A program made the translations under genes and the position numbers. The notes beneath the pieces were generated by a model. It did not search any database, was not told where the DNA came from, and saw only the letters and a program-made list of their open reading frames with translations. Shown piece by piece: positions 4,599 through 5,357 of a DNA stretch of 5,357 bases (position 1 is its first letter; each line of letters starts with the position of its first letter). Location: contig DASPJL010000188.1 in assembly GCA_035628645.1 (NCBI GenBank), positions 1 through 5,357 of the forward strand, read 5' to 3'. This DNA is from DASPJL01 sp035628645 (GTDB taxonomy: Bacteria; Bacteroidota; Bacteroidia; Cytophagales; Cyclobacteriaceae).

Positions 4599-4794
4599 CG
4601 CTAACATGGGGTTTTCTGCTATGCTGGCTGAAGAAAATATACTCATCGTTCTGTTCGCTTATCACCTTCAGTCCAGACTGGACGAATAAAGCCGTTTGAC
4701 AGATTATAACCTCAACCACATAACCTTACTCAGCAGTGGTTCGAACTGACGAATCACTGAATATCAGCACAGCAGAAAGCCCTGACCATTGTGT
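4599..4794 (+). repeat. attC-like site of cassette 5 (attC5), 196 bp, altered crossover base
   Basis: The cores are CGCTAAC (4599-4605) and ATTGTGT (4788-4794). The usual G before the predicted crossover is A at 4788. The arms GGGTTTTCTG (4609-4618) and CAGAAAGCCC (4773-4782) pair with one G-T and one A-free end, and spacers resemble attC4. GACGAAT copies lie at 4681 and 4748, with GAAGAAA near 4630. It is the same subfamily as attC0 and attC4. An ORF starting at 4736 in this site runs into the lipoprotein gene and is not a real start. Confidence 0.8.
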
Positions 4795-4804
4795 GCAATA
4801 CAGT

Positions 4805-5305
4805 ATGACATTCAAAATAATAGCAATTACGACAATTGTATTTTTTTCTTTTTCATCTTGCGGCATTGAGGATTTTAGAGAGTGGGAAGAAGCTAAGAAA
4901 TCCAACTCAGTCTATAAAGCTGACACTCTGAGAAAACAAATTAGAGCAGTTTTAGGCGATACAACATTCGTATGGGTAAACAGATCATACCATATTTTTC
5001 CATACAAAAAATACTGTGCAAACGAGGTTGTAGCCACATTTGATGCTCGTGATTCTATTGTTTTACAATTTCTGCGGCAGGATTCACTTTCGATAGCAAA
5101 TCTCCTGACATCTAAATTTCAATCCCAAGGAATATCATTGTTTATTGGACAAACCCTTGACAGGTTTCAGCTAAATGTATACTTATATACAGAAGACCAT
5201 TTAAATCCTATTGGAACGTTATTTGATCTTCCAATACCTAATAGTGGGAAATTAAAAGAAGATAAAGAATGGAAAAGCTACAAATATTTGTCGGGGACCC
5301 CATGA
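4805..5305 (+). CDS. Small putative lipoprotein, function unknown
   Basis: ATG 4805 is the first in-frame start inside the cassette and opens a clear signal peptide: MTFK, a hydrophobic core IIAITTIVFFSF, then SSC with Cys19. FSSC is a slightly unusual lipobox (Phe at -3) but acceptable for signal peptidase II in Bacteroidota. Export and lipid anchoring in a membrane are therefore likely. The mature part of about 148 residues begins CGIEDFREWEEAKK, is soluble and mixed alpha/beta, and has no motif I recognise. Extending the frame to ATG 4736 would place 23 residues of attC before the signal peptide and is rejected. The stop (5303-5305) lies 9 bp before the attC complement. Gene certain, function unknown. 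Confidence 0.82.
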   Translation: MTFKIIAITTIVFFSFSSCGIEDFREWEEAKKSNSVYKADTLRKQIRAVLGDTTFVWVNRSYHIFPYKKYCANEVVATFDARDSIVLQFLRQDSLSIANLLTSKFQSQGISLFIGQTLDRFQLNVYLYTEDHLNPIGTLFDLPIPNSGKLKEDKEWKSYKYLSGTP

Positions 5306-5317
5306 CACAAGTACTGC

Positions 5318-5357
5318 ACACAACAGTGGTTTGGCGCTATGGCGGCTGGACGAATAA
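5318..5357 (+). repeat. 5' part of the attC-like site of cassette 6 (attC6)
   Basis: Core ACACAAC (5318-5324) is followed by AGTGGTTTGGCGCTATGGCGGCTGGACGAATAA in two joined parts identical or nearly so to attC2 and attC3, so it is of the TTTGGCG subfamily. The first GACGAAT lies at 5349-5355. The remaining 150 bp or so fall outside the window. Confidence 0.8.

Larger units (their letters stand above)
4149..4788 (+). mobile_element. Integron-type gene cassette 5 (14-residue repeat protein)
   Basis: GTTAGCGGTAATTTT (4148-4162) is exactly complementary over 15 bp to 4591-4605, the start of its own attC. This is the longest such match in the window. The downstream neighbour core is ATTGTGT (4788), which does not pair. 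One gene fills the cassette. Confidence 0.82.
4789..5357 (+). mobile_element. Integron-type gene cassette 6 (lipoprotein), incomplete at window end
   Basis: TTGTGTGCA (4789-4797) is exactly complementary to TGCACACAA (5315-5323), the beginning of its attC; the match extends to 11 of 12 bases. The cassette runs past the window within its attC. One gene fills it. No promoter is visible in the 16 bases before the start codon. Confidence 0.78.

Noticed and set aside
4736..4804. Upstream start of the lipoprotein gene
   Set aside because: It lies in attC5 and would bury the signal peptide; ATG 4805 places the signal at the N-terminus.
836..5357. CRISPR array
   Set aside because: The repeats are about 195 bp, imperfectly palindromic and separated by complete genes, unlike short direct repeats with short spacers.

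Overview
The window reads as a stretch of an integron gene-cassette array, probably from a member of the Bacteroidota. The key evidence is six consecutive units of about 0.6-1.5 kb. Each begins with a short sequence of GTT(A/G)NNN type, and the exact reverse complement of that start recurs just after the unit's last gene. The reverse complement opens an imperfect palindrome of about 195 bp that closes on the next GTT. The start sequences differ from cassette to cassette, and each matches the attC 5' end of its own cassette rather than the adjacent downstream one. This is the pattern expected when circular cassettes have been inserted by an integron integrase. No integrase gene lies in the window. 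The attC-like sites are about twice the length of most described attC sites and resemble each other strongly, as in sedentary chromosomal integrons.

The Bacteroidota guess rests on three things: a near-perfect promoter of the type used by that phylum (TTTG, 19 bp, TACCTTTG) in front of higBA, the scarcity of Shine-Dalgarno sequences, and a lipoprotein with a short signal peptide ending FSSC. The lineage below phylum level cannot be told.

Layout: the tail of a preceding attC (1-123); cassette 1 (118-1027) with a cytoplasmic leucine-rich-repeat protein; cassette 2 (1028-1761) with a divergent pair, an XRE repressor on the minus strand and a SymE-like protein on the plus strand, sharing an 85-bp intergenic region full of inverted repeats; cassette 3 (1762-2634) with a HigB toxin / HigA antitoxin operon that has its own promoter and operator; cassette 4 (2635-4148) with a large HNH-type (CxxC...H...CxxCN) endonuclease-like protein that lacks any ATG, GTG or TTG start; cassette 5 (4149-4788) with a small protein made of 14-residue tandem repeats; cassette 6 (4789 onward) with a small putative lipoprotein, ending in a truncated attC.

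The cassettes are functionally independent. The two that carry evident promoters and toxin-like genes (2 and 3) are the sort thought to stabilise large cassette arrays. The others depend on read-through or on promoters that I cannot see. The most unusual points are the long attC sites with an internally repeated GACGAAT motif, the two attC subfamilies in one array, the SymE-like/XRE module, the start-codon problem of the HNH gene and the 14-residue repeat protein.
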